Positions 36,897-45,894 of a stretch of DNA of 64,000 nucleotides are shown here, one piece after another. The position numbers were made by a program, and so were the translations under genes. Positions within the stretch are counted from its first letter, which is position 1. The number at the start of each line of letters is the position of its first letter. The notes beneath the pieces were generated by a model that saw only the letters and a program-made list of their open reading frames with translations, was not told the DNA's origin and did no database searches. Where the stretch lies: assembly GCA_016716665.1 (NCBI GenBank), contig JADJVH010000008.1, positions 124,001-188,000 on the forward strand, given 5' to 3'. The DNA is from Candidatus Opimibacter iunctus (GTDB lineage Bacteria > Bacteroidota > Bacteroidia > Chitinophagales > Saprospiraceae).

Positions 36897-36949
36897 CCCA
36901 TCAGGCTGCCGGCCATGATGAGCCGGCAGTCTGATTAGATCAATTCACA

Positions 36950-38386
36950 TTATTGTTGTACCATTTGCTTGTGGACATACACCTTTCCATCAGGCATGGT
37001 AATCAAGACATAATGTATGCCCGGAGCCAGCCTGGTAGTCTGTATGCTATTGCTGCCACTGTGTATATTTCCTTTCACTTCCGCAACTCCGGTATTACTA
37101 TAGATCGCATAGTTGGCATTTGCATCAGTGTCAAGGTTGATTATAAATTGGTCCTGAGCAGGATTGGGGGAAATGGAAATAAAATCTGGTAAAACAGGAT
37201 TCACCCCGGAGCCTTCGAAAAGGGAGTAATAATAGAAGTCCTCGCTTTCAAAATGCAGGTCAAGGGATAAAGAATCAGACAGGAAATACCGGCTTTCATT
37301 GATCACTGAAGCATCCGGTTCACCAAAGAAATCAACCGTAGTCTCACCGCCCAGCAAGGATAATACACTCAACTGCGAAGGCACTGCAACCTGTCCCCAT
37401 TTCAGGGCAGGGTTCAATAAGTTGACAGTAGAGTCTGTGACATACCATGTTGCTGCTGCAGCGTCCCAGAAATAAGCAGATGAAGGATATTCCGTAGTGA
37501 CATCTTCAATCGGGTATTTGGTCCAGACATTATCATCCCAGGTCTGGGATATGGTGTTATAGATCTGTCTCAACTCGTCCGAGATAGTGCCATTTGAATG
37601 ATAAGTATAAATAAACCGCTGTGTAGGTTCCCAAACCGGGTCTGACCAGTTATAATCGGTTTCCGTTTCTTTCAATCCCTGCTCATTATATGAAATGATC
37701 GTCCTGTCACTTGGTACGATTTCGCCTGTTTCAAAATCAAGGCTGGAACTCAATTGATCCGTGAGACGTCCCTCTCCATCATATTGCAGATCCGTTATCG
37801 ATGCAGGAATCCATCCTCCTAAAAGGGCAATAAAGAGCCATTGCCTGGTCTGTACCAGGACATCACCACTATAGACTTGCTTGATGCTGAGAAATGGACC
37901 GAAGCCTCCTCCGAAGAGGGGATCCTCAATAGAAATAACCACACTATCGAGCCGGTTGGAGCCATCATATTCAAGATCCATTTCCAGTTGTGTTTCCAAT
38001 TGGTTGGTCTCCGCATTTATCCCCTCTGAATTTATGTGTGAAGGGTATCCAGGTGTTGCATAATCAAAGGTGGTGACCCCCTCCAGCCGGAGCAGGAAGG
38101 TTGCTGAATCAAGGCCATACTGATTGATTTTGGTGGTATAGCCAAGGGAATTATATTCCATTTCATTCTTAAGCGTAGTGGCAAATACATTGTTTTTGGT
38201 GACTACACTGTCAAGCTTGTGTGTCAGATTAAGGCCTGATCTGCCTTGGTTTAACCGCTCCCAGTTGGATGGGTCTGACCAGAAATGTGCGAAATTGTTA
38301 ACCAGCTTCTGCGCTGTTGGATTTACCGTCTGTGCATGAAGCTGGAGTACGGCAATACATGCCAATAAGGTGAATAGATGTTTCAT
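36950..38386 (-). CDS. T9SS cargo protein of unknown function
   Basis: About 478 residues. Signal peptide KHLFTLLACIAVLQLHAQ. The middle is a series of short beta units of RHS/YD-like flavour (EYNSLGYTTKINQYG, QYDGEGRLTDQLSS, SYNEQGLKETETDYN, TYHSNGTISDELRQ), each with Tyr-x-x-x-Gly, so it may wrap as a repetitive beta structure. It ends in a T9SS sorting domain (ISISPNPAQDQ, IYSNTGVAEV, LAPGIHYVLI). Met at 38386 was preferred over the upstream Met because it starts directly at the signal peptide. Confidence 0.8.
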   Translation of the reverse strand: MKHLFTLLACIAVLQLHAQTVNPTAQKLVNNFAHFWSDPSNWERLNQGRSGLNLTHKLDSVVTKNNVFATTLKNEMEYNSLGYTTKINQYGLDSATFLLRLEGVTTFDYATPGYPSHINSEGINAETNQLETQLEMDLEYDGSNRLDSVVISIEDPLFGGGFGPFLSIKQVYSGDVLVQTRQWLFIALLGGWIPASITDLQYDGEGRLTDQLSSSLDFETGEIVPSDRTIISYNEQGLKETETDYNWSDPVWEPTQRFIYTYHSNGTISDELRQIYNTISQTWDDNVWTKYPIEDVTTEYPSSAYFWDAAAATWYVTDSTVNLLNPALKWGQVAVPSQLSVLSLLGGETTVDFFGEPDASVINESRYFLSDSLSLDLHFESEDFYYYSLFEGSGVNPVLPDFISISPNPAQDQFIINLDTDANANYAIYSNTGVAEVKGNIHSGSNSIQTTRLAPGIHYVLITMPDGKVYVHKQMVQQ

Positions 38387-38423
38387 ATAGATATGCATTT
38401 TGTTTGTGCAAAAATAATGTACC

Positions 38424-38463
38424 AGCCATGATTCTGTAGAATGAATTCTACAAAATCATGGCT
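38424..38463. promoter_or_regulatory. 40-base near-perfect palindrome
   Basis: Arms of 19 bases (left agccatgattctgtagaat, right attctacaaaatcatggct) with one mismatch, around two bases. It lies between the divergent T9SS cargo gene and the S24 repressor gene, so it is unlikely to be a normal terminator. It may be an operator or a mobile palindrome. Confidence 0.55.
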
Positions 38464-38530
38464 ATTACCGACCCGGGGATTAACCCCTTGACAAGCTTAG
38501 GATAAATACCCTCTAAATAACAGGCTTAAA

Positions 38531-38565
38531 ATTCGTCATAATTATGACGAATTTTTGTACTTTTG
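38531..38565 (+). promoter_or_regulatory. S24 repressor promoter with perfect 22-base palindrome
   Basis: attcgtcata/attatgacgaat (38531-38552) is a perfect 22-base palindrome. Five bases after it is TACTTTTG (38558-38565), an exact Bacteroidota -7 box, 24 bases before the ATG. The palindrome covers the spacer and -33 area, the expected place for autorepression by the helix-turn-helix protein encoded next. Confidence 0.7.
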
Positions 38566-38589
38566 CCTTGTACCCATTCATTTTAGCCT

Positions 38590-39339
38590 ATGCTTGCTTC
38601 CAATCTTCAGTTTTTACGGCGCAAAACAGGTCATAGCCAGCAGGAACTCGCTGACCTCCTTGAAATCCCTCGTACCACCTGGAGCGGGTACGAACTCGGC
38701 AAAGTGGAGCCCAATATCAGCATGCTTCAGAAAATATCCTTTTTCTTTAAGCAACCCATTGACAGGCTACTCAGCCAGCGGATAGATTTTGATGAACTGG
38801 AGATCGCCCGAGCCGACACTCTGCGTGTATTGGCCATCACCATGGATCAGCAACAGCGGCAGAATATCGAATTGGTATATTCCAAAGCTGAAGCAGGTTA
38901 TCTCGATGGGTTCCAGGATCCGGAATTTATCAGTGAGCTTCCCAAGATGTATATCCCTAACCTCCCGACCGGAAGTTACCGCGCATTCGAGATCCACGGA
39001 GATTCGATGTTACCAATGCCTTCGGGTTCCCTGGTGATTTCCAAGTATGTGGAGACCTTAAGAGAACTCAAGGATGATAAGACCTATATCATCGTGACCG
39101 AAAAGGATGGTATCGTCTATAAGCGGATAAAAAACCACCCTGCTGATCATCATATCACTGCGATTTCAGACAATGAGGTGTATTCACCTTATACCATATC
39201 CTATGGGGATATCCGGGAGATCTGGCGATATCACGCGCATATCGTATTTTCTGATGCCCGTCAGCAAAAAGCAGACTGGCTCCAGGAGACGGTCCTCGAT
39301 ATGCAGCGAAAGCTTTCGCAGATGGAAAAGAAACTCTAG
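38590..39339 (+). CDS. HTH / S24-peptidase self-cleaving repressor
   Basis: A 249-residue regulator. Residues ~5-60: Cro/C1-type helix-turn-helix (SQQELADLLEIPRTTWSGYE). Residues ~115-210: S24 (LexA/UmuD-type) peptidase with Ser139 in IHGDSMLP and Lys178 in VYKRI as the dyad. An Ala102-Gly103 bond in KAEAGYLDG is a plausible self-cleavage site, as in LexA and CI. A helical tail closes the protein. It probably controls DNA-damage or stress genes and itself via the palindrome upstream. It is followed at once by a strong terminator, so it is monocistronic. Confidence 0.88.
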   Translation: MLASNLQFLRRKTGHSQQELADLLEIPRTTWSGYELGKVEPNISMLQKISFFFKQPIDRLLSQRIDFDELEIARADTLRVLAITMDQQQRQNIELVYSKAEAGYLDGFQDPEFISELPKMYIPNLPTGSYRAFEIHGDSMLPMPSGSLVISKYVETLRELKDDKTYIIVTEKDGIVYKRIKNHPADHHITAISDNEVYSPYTISYGDIREIWRYHAHIVFSDARQQKADWLQETVLDMQRKLSQMEKKL

Positions 39340-39366
39340 AAAAAGGCTCCTGTTGGAGCCTTTTTT
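39340..39366 (+). terminator. Intrinsic terminator
   Basis: aaaaaggctcc-tgtt-ggagccttttt: a six-base GC stem with A and T flanks, one base after the S24 repressor stop codon. Confidence 0.85.
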
Positions 39367-39428
39367 ATGTGCCGAAAGTCAACTCTATGACCAGTACTGT
39401 TGTTGATAAGGGCTACCTTAATTCTGAG

Positions 39429-39436
39429 TAGTTTTG
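39429..39436 (+). promoter_or_regulatory. Candidate -7 box for sucA
   Basis: TAGTTTTG matches TAnnTTTG and lies 25 bases before the sucA ATG at 39461, beyond the terminator of the preceding gene. Confidence 0.5.
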
Positions 39437-39460
39437 CCCTCCCGTATTTACACAACCACC

Positions 39461-42217
39461 ATGAAAGACTATAGTCACATATCGAATGCTCATCCTCAAT
39501 ACATTGATTCACTGTATAAGTCCTATCAGCAGGATCCGGACAGTGTAGACCAGGGTTGGCGCCTCTTTTTTGAAGGATTCGAATTTGGTCAGCCAGCAAA
39601 CGGATCAACAGCTGAGTCAGGTCAAACTTCCGCCCCGCTTTCTGATGCGATAAAGGAGTTTGGGGTGATGTCACTCATCCATGGTTTCCGCAACAGAGGC
39701 CATTTGTTGTCCACCACCAACCCTATCCGCCCCCGCAGGGACCGTCGTCCTCACCTCGACCTGGCAGATTATCACCTTTCGACAGCGGACCTTGGAAAAA
39801 CATTCCAGGCCGGGATGGAAATCGGAATGCAGGAATCCACCCTTGATGAAATCCTGCAGCGACTCAAACTCATATATTGCGGAGACATCGGCTTTGAATA
39901 CGCGCACATTGAAAACATGGAAAAGCGCAGATGGCTGAAAGAGCGGATCGAACACCGTCCCGGACTTGGGGTCACTGATGATTATGGCCTGGATCTGCAG
40001 ACCAAAAAGCGGATCCTGGAAAAACTTAATGGCGCAGTCGTTTTTGAGCGTTTCCTGCACACCAAATATGTAGGCCAGAAAAGATTTTCACTTGAAGGAG
40101 GCGAGACGACTATACCCGCACTTGATGCAGCCATCCAATTGGCAGCCACCATGGGTGTAGAAGAATTTATTTTTGGAATGGCACACAGAGGCCGACTCAA
40201 TGTGTTGGCCAACATCCTGGGCAAGACCTACGAGCAGATCTTCAATGAGTTTGAAGGCAATATGAATCCTGAGCAAACCTTTGGAGATGGAGATGTGAAA
40301 TACCACCTTGGATTTTCTTCCCAGATAGATGGCCCTGATGGAAGGAAACTTCATTTGAAACTCGTGCCCAATCCTTCACATCTTGAGTCGGTGGATCCTG
40401 TAGTAGAGGGATTTTCCAGGGCAAAAGCTGACCTGCTCTACGGCTCGGATTACGACCGAATCATGCCCATCCTTATCCATGGCGATGCTGCAGCTGCGGG
40501 CCAGGGGGTGGTCTATGAGACTATACAGATGTCCCAGCTTGAAGGCTATTACACAGGTGGAACATTACACTTTGTCATCAACAACCAGATAGGCTTTACG
40601 ACTGATTTTGATGATGCACGTTCATCCACTTATTCCACGGCATCCGCAAGCCTGGTGCAGGCCCCTGTATTCCATGTCAATGGAGATAATCCGGAAGCGG
40701 TCATCTTCGCTACCCGACTTGCTACTGAATACCGGCAGAAGTTCAACAATGATGTCTTCATTGATATGGTATGTTATCGCAGGCATGGGCACAACGAAGG
40801 GGATGATCCCCAGTTTACCCAACCTGAGATGTATGAAAAGATCAGCGTGCATCCCAATCCGCGCGAATTGTACATCACTAAACTGACTGGTCGCCAGGAT
40901 GTAGAAGTGAAGCTGGCTGAAGAACTGGAAAAAACATATTGGGACAAACTGCAGCAAAGGCTTGAATTGGTCAAGGAAAACATGCTGCCTTATCAATACC
41001 AGGAGCCTGAAGTAGCGTGGAGGCAACTTAAGAAACATGCCAGCCTGGAAGACATGCTCACCATTCCAAAGACGGGAATTGAAGCCAGTCGTATAAAAGA
41101 TTTACTGGAAGGTTTGCACAAGCTTCCTGATGGTTTTACGCCACTTAGCAAGATCACCAGGATCAACAAAGCCAAGCAAAAATTAATTGAAGAGGGGAAT
41201 ATTGACTGGGCCCTTGGTGAGTTGCTGGCCTATGGCAGTTTGCTGACTGAAGGAAGAAACGTGCGTATGAGCGGCCAGGATGTTAAACGTGGGACCTTTT
41301 CACATCGCCATGCAGTGATCTATGATACGGAAAACTATACTGCCTACAACCGTCTGAGCAACCTGGCTCCAAGCCAAGGGAAATTTATGATTTACAATTC
41401 CCTGTTGTCCGAATTTGCAGTGCTGGGCTTTGAATATGGCTATTCTCTTTCCAGCCCGGATCACCTGATCCTGTGGGAGGCACAGTTTGGAGATTTTTTC
41501 AATGGTGCCCAGACCATCGTCGATCAATACATCAGTGCTGCTGAAAGCAAGTGGCACCGTATGAGCGGCTTGGTGATGCTCTTACCTCATGGGTATGAAG
41601 GCCAGGGGCCTGAGCATTCGAGTGCACGTCTTGAACGCTTTCTGCAAGCCTGTGGAGATGGAAATATGGTCGTATGTAATGTGACTTCGCCATCCAACTT
41701 TTTCCATTTGTTGCGTCGCCAGATGGCCTGGAATTTCCGAAAGCCATTGATCGTGATGTCACCGAAATCCTTGCTCCGTCATCCGGCCTGTATCTCTCCA
41801 TTGACTGAGCTAGAAACCGGAACACAGTTCAAACCTGTCATCCGTGAAGAGCATACGGCTGCGCAGGCAAAAAAAATCAAACGACTTGTCTTTTGCAGTG
41901 GCAAGATCTATTATGACCTTGTAGAATACAGATCAAAAAATAAGGTTGAAGGTATTTCTATCATCCGCCTCGAACAACTGTATCCGCTGCACAAGCCTCA
42001 GCTGGACGAGATCATCGCCAGCTATCCCGGTGCTGAAAAATACTGGGTACAGGAAGAGCCTGGAAACATGGGGGCCTGGGTATATATCAACACCAAGCTA
42101 CCAGACTATGGATTTAAAGTTATAGCCCGTCGCATCAGTGCTTCGCCCGCTACCGGGTTTAAGAAATTACATGATGAAAACCAGGAAAGGATTGTGAGAG
42201 AAGCTTTAACTCTTTAG
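39461..42217 (+). CDS. sucA: 2-Oxoglutarate dehydrogenase E1 component
   Basis: A 918-residue thiamine-diphosphate decarboxylase subunit of the TCA cycle. The N-terminus has the family's short docking region (SLYKSYQQDPDSVDQGWRLF). FGMAHRGRLNVLANILGK, VPNPSHLESVDPVVEG, the cofactor/metal segment IHGDAAAAGQGVVYE and FVINNQIGFTT are E1o signatures; LWEAQFGDFFNGAQTIVDQY is from the pyrimidine-binding domain. Start at the ATG at 39461, preceded by a TAGTTTTG box; the nine upstream codons are non-homologous. The E2 gene sucB is not next to it (a strong terminator follows). Confidence 0.97.
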   Translation: MKDYSHISNAHPQYIDSLYKSYQQDPDSVDQGWRLFFEGFEFGQPANGSTAESGQTSAPLSDAIKEFGVMSLIHGFRNRGHLLSTTNPIRPRRDRRPHLDLADYHLSTADLGKTFQAGMEIGMQESTLDEILQRLKLIYCGDIGFEYAHIENMEKRRWLKERIEHRPGLGVTDDYGLDLQTKKRILEKLNGAVVFERFLHTKYVGQKRFSLEGGETTIPALDAAIQLAATMGVEEFIFGMAHRGRLNVLANILGKTYEQIFNEFEGNMNPEQTFGDGDVKYHLGFSSQIDGPDGRKLHLKLVPNPSHLESVDPVVEGFSRAKADLLYGSDYDRIMPILIHGDAAAAGQGVVYETIQMSQLEGYYTGGTLHFVINNQIGFTTDFDDARSSTYSTASASLVQAPVFHVNGDNPEAVIFATRLATEYRQKFNNDVFIDMVCYRRHGHNEGDDPQFTQPEMYEKISVHPNPRELYITKLTGRQDVEVKLAEELEKTYWDKLQQRLELVKENMLPYQYQEPEVAWRQLKKHASLEDMLTIPKTGIEASRIKDLLEGLHKLPDGFTPLSKITRINKAKQKLIEEGNIDWALGELLAYGSLLTEGRNVRMSGQDVKRGTFSHRHAVIYDTENYTAYNRLSNLAPSQGKFMIYNSLLSEFAVLGFEYGYSLSSPDHLILWEAQFGDFFNGAQTIVDQYISAAESKWHRMSGLVMLLPHGYEGQGPEHSSARLERFLQACGDGNMVVCNVTSPSNFFHLLRRQMAWNFRKPLIVMSPKSLLRHPACISPLTELETGTQFKPVIREEHTAAQAKKIKRLVFCSGKIYYDLVEYRSKNKVEGISIIRLEQLYPLHKPQLDEIIASYPGAEKYWVQEEPGNMGAWVYINTKLPDYGFKVIARRISASPATGFKKLHDENQERIVREALTL

Positions 42218-42245
42218 CAAGGGGCAAGGAGCAAGGGGTGAAAAA

Positions 42246-42282
42246 AAGCGCCTTTAAAGTGTACACTTTAAAGGCGCTTTTT
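42246..42282. terminator. Bidirectional terminator palindrome
   Basis: Perfect palindrome of 34 bases, arms aagcgcctttaaagtgt and its complement, flanked by A-rich and T-rich tails, between the convergent sucA and a T9SS cargo gene. Confidence 0.9.
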
Positions 42283-42321
42283 ATTTACCGCTTTTAGAAC
42301 GGTATTACTTTATAGGCTTAC

Positions 42322-43521
42322 TTATTTGCCGTGACCTACTACGATTTGCTGATGATCGATTGGATCTGTACCATTAAGGGCACGTACCAGGTAAACACCA
42401 GCATCCATCTTGGCAGGGCCAAAATCAATGTACTCCTGGTTGGTATTGTCTGATACCTTTTGGATCAGTACGAGCTTACCAGTGACATCATAGAGTTCAA
42501 GTGAGGTGGGTTGCAATTCGTTTTGTGCATCCCAGGTGACATGAATACCATCAGTTGCAGGATTTGGATATACTGCGATAGTCATAGCAGATGTCTTGGC
42601 TGCATCGTTTCCAAAGGTAACTGTCTCGATCGGAGAGAACTTGGATCTGCCATCAAGATCAAACATCTGGAGGCGATAATAAACCTTGAGGCGTGAGTCA
42701 ACACCATTGTACACATTTACATCTGTCAAATCATAGTTTGCAATGATCTGGCTGTTGCCTGCTGCATTAATCTTTCCGGCAGTATTCCATACCTTCTTGT
42801 CAAATGAGCGTTGTACGAGGAAATGGCTGCTATTGATCTCACTTGCTGTAGACCAGGTAAGGTGAGCGCTACGATCATTTGCCTTTTCTGCTTTGAAGAC
42901 AATCAATTCAATAGGAAGCGTCTGGAGGCGTGTGCCAGCGGCAACGATCGGAAACTCATTGAAATTGATATCTGAATAAGCCCATGCAGGATTAGTGTCT
43001 GATGCACCAAGATAAGCTGAGTCACTAGCTATTGGAGCTCCACCCACTGTATTGTCCAGTATCAAGGCGATAATTGGAATCTTAGCACTGGTTACATCTG
43101 TACCAACCCCGTTACCATCAACCATTGCACCTGTAAATAAGCGATCGTATCCTGAAGGCACACCTGGAGGAGGCACATTTACAACGACAACAGAACCTGT
43201 CATATCCGGAGACCATCCCAGGTTCACAGCAGGAGTATTAACTACACATGCATTGAGCTGAGCAGGGGTCATGTTATTTGAGGTAAACCCTGGAACTTGT
43301 CCCAGAAGTGTTGCTTCGCTAGACTTGTAATAAAAGCCATAGTTGAAGCCAGAAAAGTTTTCAGTTCCTGCACCCACTTTTTGCACAAAAACCGTCAGTT
43401 TAGATTGGTTGTTGGCTGGGTCAGGATTAGAGACTGAATATGAAAACCTGAGATTCTGCCCGATGGCAAAAGTCCCGATTGACATGGCGATAAGTAGAAA
43501 GTATATTTTTCTCATGATCAT
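42322..43521 (-). CDS. T9SS cargo protein
   Basis: About 397-399 residues (Met1 or Met3). Signal peptide RKIYFLLIAMSIGTFAIGQ. A ~170-residue beta domain (NLRFSYSVSNPDPANNQSK) is followed by a fibronectin-like segment (NDRSAHLTWSTASEINSSHF) and a T9SS type A sorting domain (IAVYPNPATDG, LYDVTGKLVL, AGVYLVRAL). The repeated YDLT and S-H-F-x-V-Q-R residues are typical of Bacteroidota surface adhesins. Downstream partner of the gene at 43549, 27 bases away, so the two are co-transcribed. Confidence 0.85.
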   Translation of the reverse strand: MIMRKIYFLLIAMSIGTFAIGQNLRFSYSVSNPDPANNQSKLTVFVQKVGAGTENFSGFNYGFYYKSSEATLLGQVPGFTSNNMTPAQLNACVVNTPAVNLGWSPDMTGSVVVVNVPPPGVPSGYDRLFTGAMVDGNGVGTDVTSAKIPIIALILDNTVGGAPIASDSAYLGASDTNPAWAYSDINFNEFPIVAAGTRLQTLPIELIVFKAEKANDRSAHLTWSTASEINSSHFLVQRSFDKKVWNTAGKINAAGNSQIIANYDLTDVNVYNGVDSRLKVYYRLQMFDLDGRSKFSPIETVTFGNDAAKTSAMTIAVYPNPATDGIHVTWDAQNELQPTSLELYDVTGKLVLIQKVSDNTNQEYIDFGPAKMDAGVYLVRALNGTDPIDHQQIVVGHGK

Positions 43522-43548
43522 AGTATGATTAAAAGGTCTGCAGTGTGA

Positions 43549-45081
43549 TTAAAGGTCTGCTGTTTTAGGAACTGCGGATATAGATTTAGTCAGGTTAAGG
43601 TCAGTACTGTTAGCTGCACCGCTCAGGTTAACATCTGCACGCAGATAACCGGTAGGTGTTGTAGCGGTTGCCGATTTGACAAAGTTAAGGTCCGTACTGT
43701 TGACGATATAGGTCGTACCGGAAGCATCACATGGCCACATGACAAACTTGCCACTTACCGTATTCAGAGGGGCATTATCTGCGCCATTGTCATATAGTTT
43801 TGCATTAGCAATAGTGAAATCTTCTAAGACAGGACTTACACAATCAAGCCCGACATTCGTCCTGAAAGGAAGATGATTCCTGTGTACCACAGCGACTATA
43901 GAACTAGGATTTCCGTTTTTAATGACTGGAAGTGATGTTCCGTCAAGACCAACTATAGCTCCGTTACTTTTGATGAAAGCAGGAGCTCTACCAAGGATAG
44001 TTGCCGAGTTTGTCGCATCTCTGAGTTCAAGTTTAACCCAATCGGTTACATTAGCCGGAATCGGTGTAGTTCCAGAAGGAGCATCTGAATAAGGAGATGT
44101 AGATGGTAAATTTCCACCTGTATTCAATGTAGTACTCATAGCTCCTGCACTGAATGGGCCTTGAAGGAAGGCCATTAAGTTGACCTTTCCAAAGAAGTTC
44201 GTTCCTGTAAAATCAGCAACAGCGTCATTTGTTGAACCGGTGACAATATTTGCACCTGAAGCAGCCGCAGCGTAGGACCACTCAGGAGTCAAATCATATA
44301 CAGCTCCCTTGACCTGGTCTGCTGTGCCACCACCGAGGGTGAGGTCTGCAGGGATATAGGTTCCGGTAAGTGTATTGGAATACCCGGTGATACCTGAAGC
44401 ATCCACATCCCAATACCTGCTGATAAATTCAGTAGCATCTGCTGGTTTGTTAGGATGTGTCAGGTCATTTGCCTTGGTGCGGATTTTTGCGGCTGTATAG
44501 CCTGAGCCAGTATAAGTGCTGGCCAGTGGACTATAGTTAGTAACATCACCTATTGGGAAGGTAAACGTACCGTTTGCGGCAACTGCTTTTTCCATCATCC
44601 CTGTACCTGTGGTGGCTACATATTCATCTGCATCGTAACCGGTAACGGTTGCTGCAGAGCCCATCTTGAGGTCAAAGTTGTTGGTGATGATCTTGCTGCT
44701 TCCTGTCGAGTTAAAGTCCAGGTTGGTATTTACAGTCATACTTCCGAGCAGATTCACATTGAATGTGGCATCCTTTTGGACAATGACTGACTGGAATACT
44801 GCGGATCCCGGAGTAACATCTGAATTGACATTACCGCTGAACTTCAGCGTATTCGGCTGGCTAGGCTCCCAGGTACCGGCATTGAGGAAATTGCCTTTTA
44901 CTTCGATGGTCCCATCGTTGTCAATGGTACCGGTGGCCGTATTCTGGATACCTCCCTCCACATAGAGTGTTGCGCCGGCCTGCACCTTGACGATAGCCCC
45001 GTCATTGTACAATAGGGTCTGTCCTATGCAAAATGCGGGTACCGCACAAAGGGCAGATAATAGTAGTCTTTTCATAGTCAT
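43549..45081 (-). CDS. Secreted protein with dockerin-like C-terminal repeats
   Basis: About 508 residues (Met1 or Met3). Signal peptide KRLLLSALCAVPAFCIGQ. The first ~230 residues form a Gly/Asn/Thr-rich series (TGTIDNDGTIEVKGNF, SSKIITNNFDLKMGS) reminiscent of a right-handed beta-helix. The last ~70 residues carry two EF-hand/dockerin-like units: IVNSTDLNFVKSA and ADVNLSGAANSTDLNLTKS. No usual T9SS sorting domain is recognised, so these units may be the anchor. First gene of an operon with the T9SS cargo downstream. Function unknown. Confidence 0.72.
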   Translation of the reverse strand: MTMKRLLLSALCAVPAFCIGQTLLYNDGAIVKVQAGATLYVEGGIQNTATGTIDNDGTIEVKGNFLNAGTWEPSQPNTLKFSGNVNSDVTPGSAVFQSVIVQKDATFNVNLLGSMTVNTNLDFNSTGSSKIITNNFDLKMGSAATVTGYDADEYVATTGTGMMEKAVAANGTFTFPIGDVTNYSPLASTYTGSGYTAAKIRTKANDLTHPNKPADATEFISRYWDVDASGITGYSNTLTGTYIPADLTLGGGTADQVKGAVYDLTPEWSYAAAASGANIVTGSTNDAVADFTGTNFFGKVNLMAFLQGPFSAGAMSTTLNTGGNLPSTSPYSDAPSGTTPIPANVTDWVKLELRDATNSATILGRAPAFIKSNGAIVGLDGTSLPVIKNGNPSSIVAVVHRNHLPFRTNVGLDCVSPVLEDFTIANAKLYDNGADNAPLNTVSGKFVMWPCDASGTTYIVNSTDLNFVKSATATTPTGYLRADVNLSGAANSTDLNLTKSISAVPKTADL

Positions 45082-45094
45082 CCGCTGTTAATCT

Positions 45095-45490
45095 TAGTTT
45101 TAAAAATTGGTATTCCTGTATAACCTGTTCAAAAATAGCACTTTCAGCTATTCCTGCATACTTTTTTTAACAAAATGAGCCTGATAATTAGTTATTGGTC
45201 ATTTTGATTGAGTAAACCGCTGGAAAATCAACTCTCCCGGACAATGGGAAGAATCTTACGGTCTGAAACAACTATGTGGCCAAACACTCAAATCAGTTCA
45301 TTAATTCAATATGGGGGTGGAGGGAGAGGTTTAAATAAAGCAAAAACCTTGCCCTTTTCCGTGGGGGATATGCAAATCCAGAGTGCCAATATAGCACAAA
45401 AAGTCCATAAAACAAGGGGGTGGAGCAATTTTATGAGTTGATTCCTTTATTGCATCTGTTAATGCCTAAAAATCAACCTTTTCAGAAAAA
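45095..45490. other. Gene-free stretch before the tRNA
   Basis: Nothing supported is seen here: no ORF with homology-like content, no hairpin of note. A G-rich run (tatgggggtggagggagagg) at 45310-45330 is the only compositional oddity. A short open frame on the plus strand (45208-45441) has no recognisable features. Confidence 0.5.
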
Positions 45491-45495
45491 CTTAG

Positions 45496-45566
45496 TTGAC
45501 CCACAAGGACTCGAACCTTGAATGACGGTACCAAAAACCGGAGTGTTACCATTACACCATGGGTCA
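45496..45566 (-). tRNA. tRNA-Gln (anticodon TTG)
   Basis: Read on the minus strand from 45566: acceptor TGACCCA pairs fully with TGGGTCA; D arm GTGT/ACAC with AATGGTA loop; anticodon loop TTTTGGT, anticodon TTG; T arm CAAGG-TTCGAGT-CCTTG. One apparent mismatch at the base of the anticodon stem. 71 bases without an encoded CCA, usual for tRNA-Gln. Confidence 0.95.
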
Positions 45567-45616
45567 ATAAGTGGGGCAAAGATAGTTTTTTAGCTAAAAT
45601 TTCAAAATTTTTCCTC

Positions 45617-45665
45617 TCTGAAAAGGGGCTATAAGGGCTCAAGGGGCCGAAGAGACTCAAAAGAG
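45617..45665. repeat. Purine-rich GGGGCTCAAGGGG repeat
   Basis: aaaggggctataagggctca followed by aggggccgaagagactcaaa; a member of the dispersed pyrimidine/purine family (compare 7893-8012), here directly left of MITE-like element A. Confidence 0.45.
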
Positions 45666-45691
45666 AATCTCCTTATAAGATTATCCATTTT

Positions 45692-45875
45692 TAATCGGCC
45701 ATTGGCCGTTGGATGGAGTTCTCTCCGCCAACTGCTGAATACCAAGTAGGAATCCCGAATATGAATTCTTAACAGGAATCCAACTGCTGGCGGAGAGAAC
45801 TCCACCCAGCGGCGTTTTTTATTTCCTTCGAAAATGCCAAAACAAGCCAATTCCGATTTGTGTATAAACGGCAGC
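45692..45875. mobile_element. MITE-like element, copy A
   Basis: Inverted arms ggatggagttctctccgcca (45711-45730) and tggcggagagaactccaccc (45788-45807) enclose a short core with aggaatccc and gaattc. To the right, tttgtgtataaacggcagc (45857-45875) matches the terminal repeat of copies B-D. The left terminal repeat is not recognisable, so this copy may be truncated. Confidence 0.65.
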
Positions 45876-45894
45876 TTTATGCTGTCTTAGGATA

